Shown here one piece after another: positions 63,874 through 64,000 of a stretch of 64,000 nucleotides of DNA; the stretch's first letter is position 1; each line of letters begins with the position of its first letter. Under the pieces are notes generated by a model that did not search any database, was not told the origin of the DNA, and saw nothing but the letters and a program-made list of their open reading frames with translations. Location: assembly GCA_017305835.1 (NCBI GenBank), contig JAFKJY010000040.1, positions 1 to 64,000 of the forward strand, given 5' to 3'. Both the position numbers and the translations under genes were made by a program. This DNA is from Hyphomicrobiales bacterium. GTDB lineage: Bacteria; Pseudomonadota; Alphaproteobacteria; Rhizobiales; Rhizobiaceae.

Positions 63874-64000
63874 CTATGCGCGCCGGCTCGCCTCGACTTC
63901 CTCTATGGACGGCCAGATCTCCTCCGCCGGGATGCGGCTCATCGAGCCGAAGACCTTGAACGGATAGGCCGGGTCCGGGACGCTGGTGCCGATGAAGGAG
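63874..64000 (-). CDS. C-terminal end of an ABC transporter substrate-binding protein, cut by the window edge
   Basis: Forty-two residues are visible, ending EIWPSIEEVEASRRA before TAG at 63876-63874. The visible stretch (VPDPAYPFKVFGSMSRIPAEE) looks like the end of a Peripla_BP_6 branched-chain-type binding protein, and position upstream of livH-livM-livG-livF supports this. The start lies outside the window. Confidence 0.6.
   Translation of the reverse strand, partial: SFIGTSVPDPAYPFKVFGSMSRIPAEEIWPSIEEVEASRRA

Overview
The window is one continuous, very GC-rich, tightly packed chromosomal segment from a bacterium, most likely an alphaproteobacterium of the Hyphomicrobiales. The main reason is an intact oxygen-sensing circuit of the rhizobial FixL-FixJ-FixK type. 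Frequent ATGA/GTGA start-stop overlaps and many acyl-CoA enzymes next to branched-chain-type ABC importers fit the same group. I saw no rRNA, tRNA, CRISPR array, insertion sequence or phage gene. The organism name is not readable from the sequence.

Region 1 (1-3.1 kb, plus strand) is a short overlapping set: the end of a thiamine-diphosphate enzyme, an FAD oxidoreductase, a TIGR02444/DUF2390 protein, and then a Rid-family protein.

Region 2 (3.1-28.8 kb) is a low-oxygen response island. FixL (haem PAS and kinase), FixJ and a FixK-type Crp/Fnr regulator lie at 12.2-15.1 kb. Around them are 14-bp boxes fitting TTGAYNNNNRTCAA, each centred about 57-70 bp before a start codon: PEP synthase, a PfkB sugar kinase, a MacAB-like efflux operon, a DUF2267/phosphoribosyltransferase pair, an unknown protein with a flavodoxin-fold reductase, hemN, and two universal stress proteins. 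Two degenerate boxes sit at the same distance before a P1B metal ATPase and a P2A cation ATPase. A FixJ-like site precedes fixK. The island also holds a P3B (MgtA-like) ATPase, an SDR, an alpha/beta hydrolase and an AI-2E-family membrane protein.

Region 3 (28.8-42.0 kb, minus strand) is catabolic. A nine-gene operon reads TRAP transporter (dctP, dctQ, dctM), cyclase, fumarylacetoacetate hydrolase-family enzyme, acyl-CoA ligase, thiolase-like protein, DUF35 zinc-ribbon protein, acyl-CoA ligase. A separate promoter drives a second thiolase-like/DUF35 pair, and a further ligase lies upstream. Both thiolase-like proteins have lost the nucleophilic cysteine, so they may act as retro-aldolases.

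Region 4 (42.1-56.5 kb, minus strand) looks like an acyl-CoA or fatty-acid uptake and oxidation regulon. It holds enoyl-CoA hydratase, a carboxyltransferase, a complete branched-chain-type ABC importer with a long-chain acyl-CoA ligase inserted in it, a single-chain biotin carboxylase-BCCP-carboxyltransferase, and a TetR regulator. Two near-identical promoters (about 52.0 and 55.75 kb) each carry a palindrome like the FadR (YsiA) box overlapping the -10.

Region 5 (56.7-64.0 kb, minus strand) is a second branched-chain-type ABC importer operon, cut at the right edge. It continues with an acyl-CoA ligase, a MarR regulator, a tandem VOC protein and an SDR that lacks the usual Tyr-Lys pair. The layout suggests uptake, CoA activation and breakdown of one or more aromatic, alicyclic or branched acids whose identity cannot be read here.
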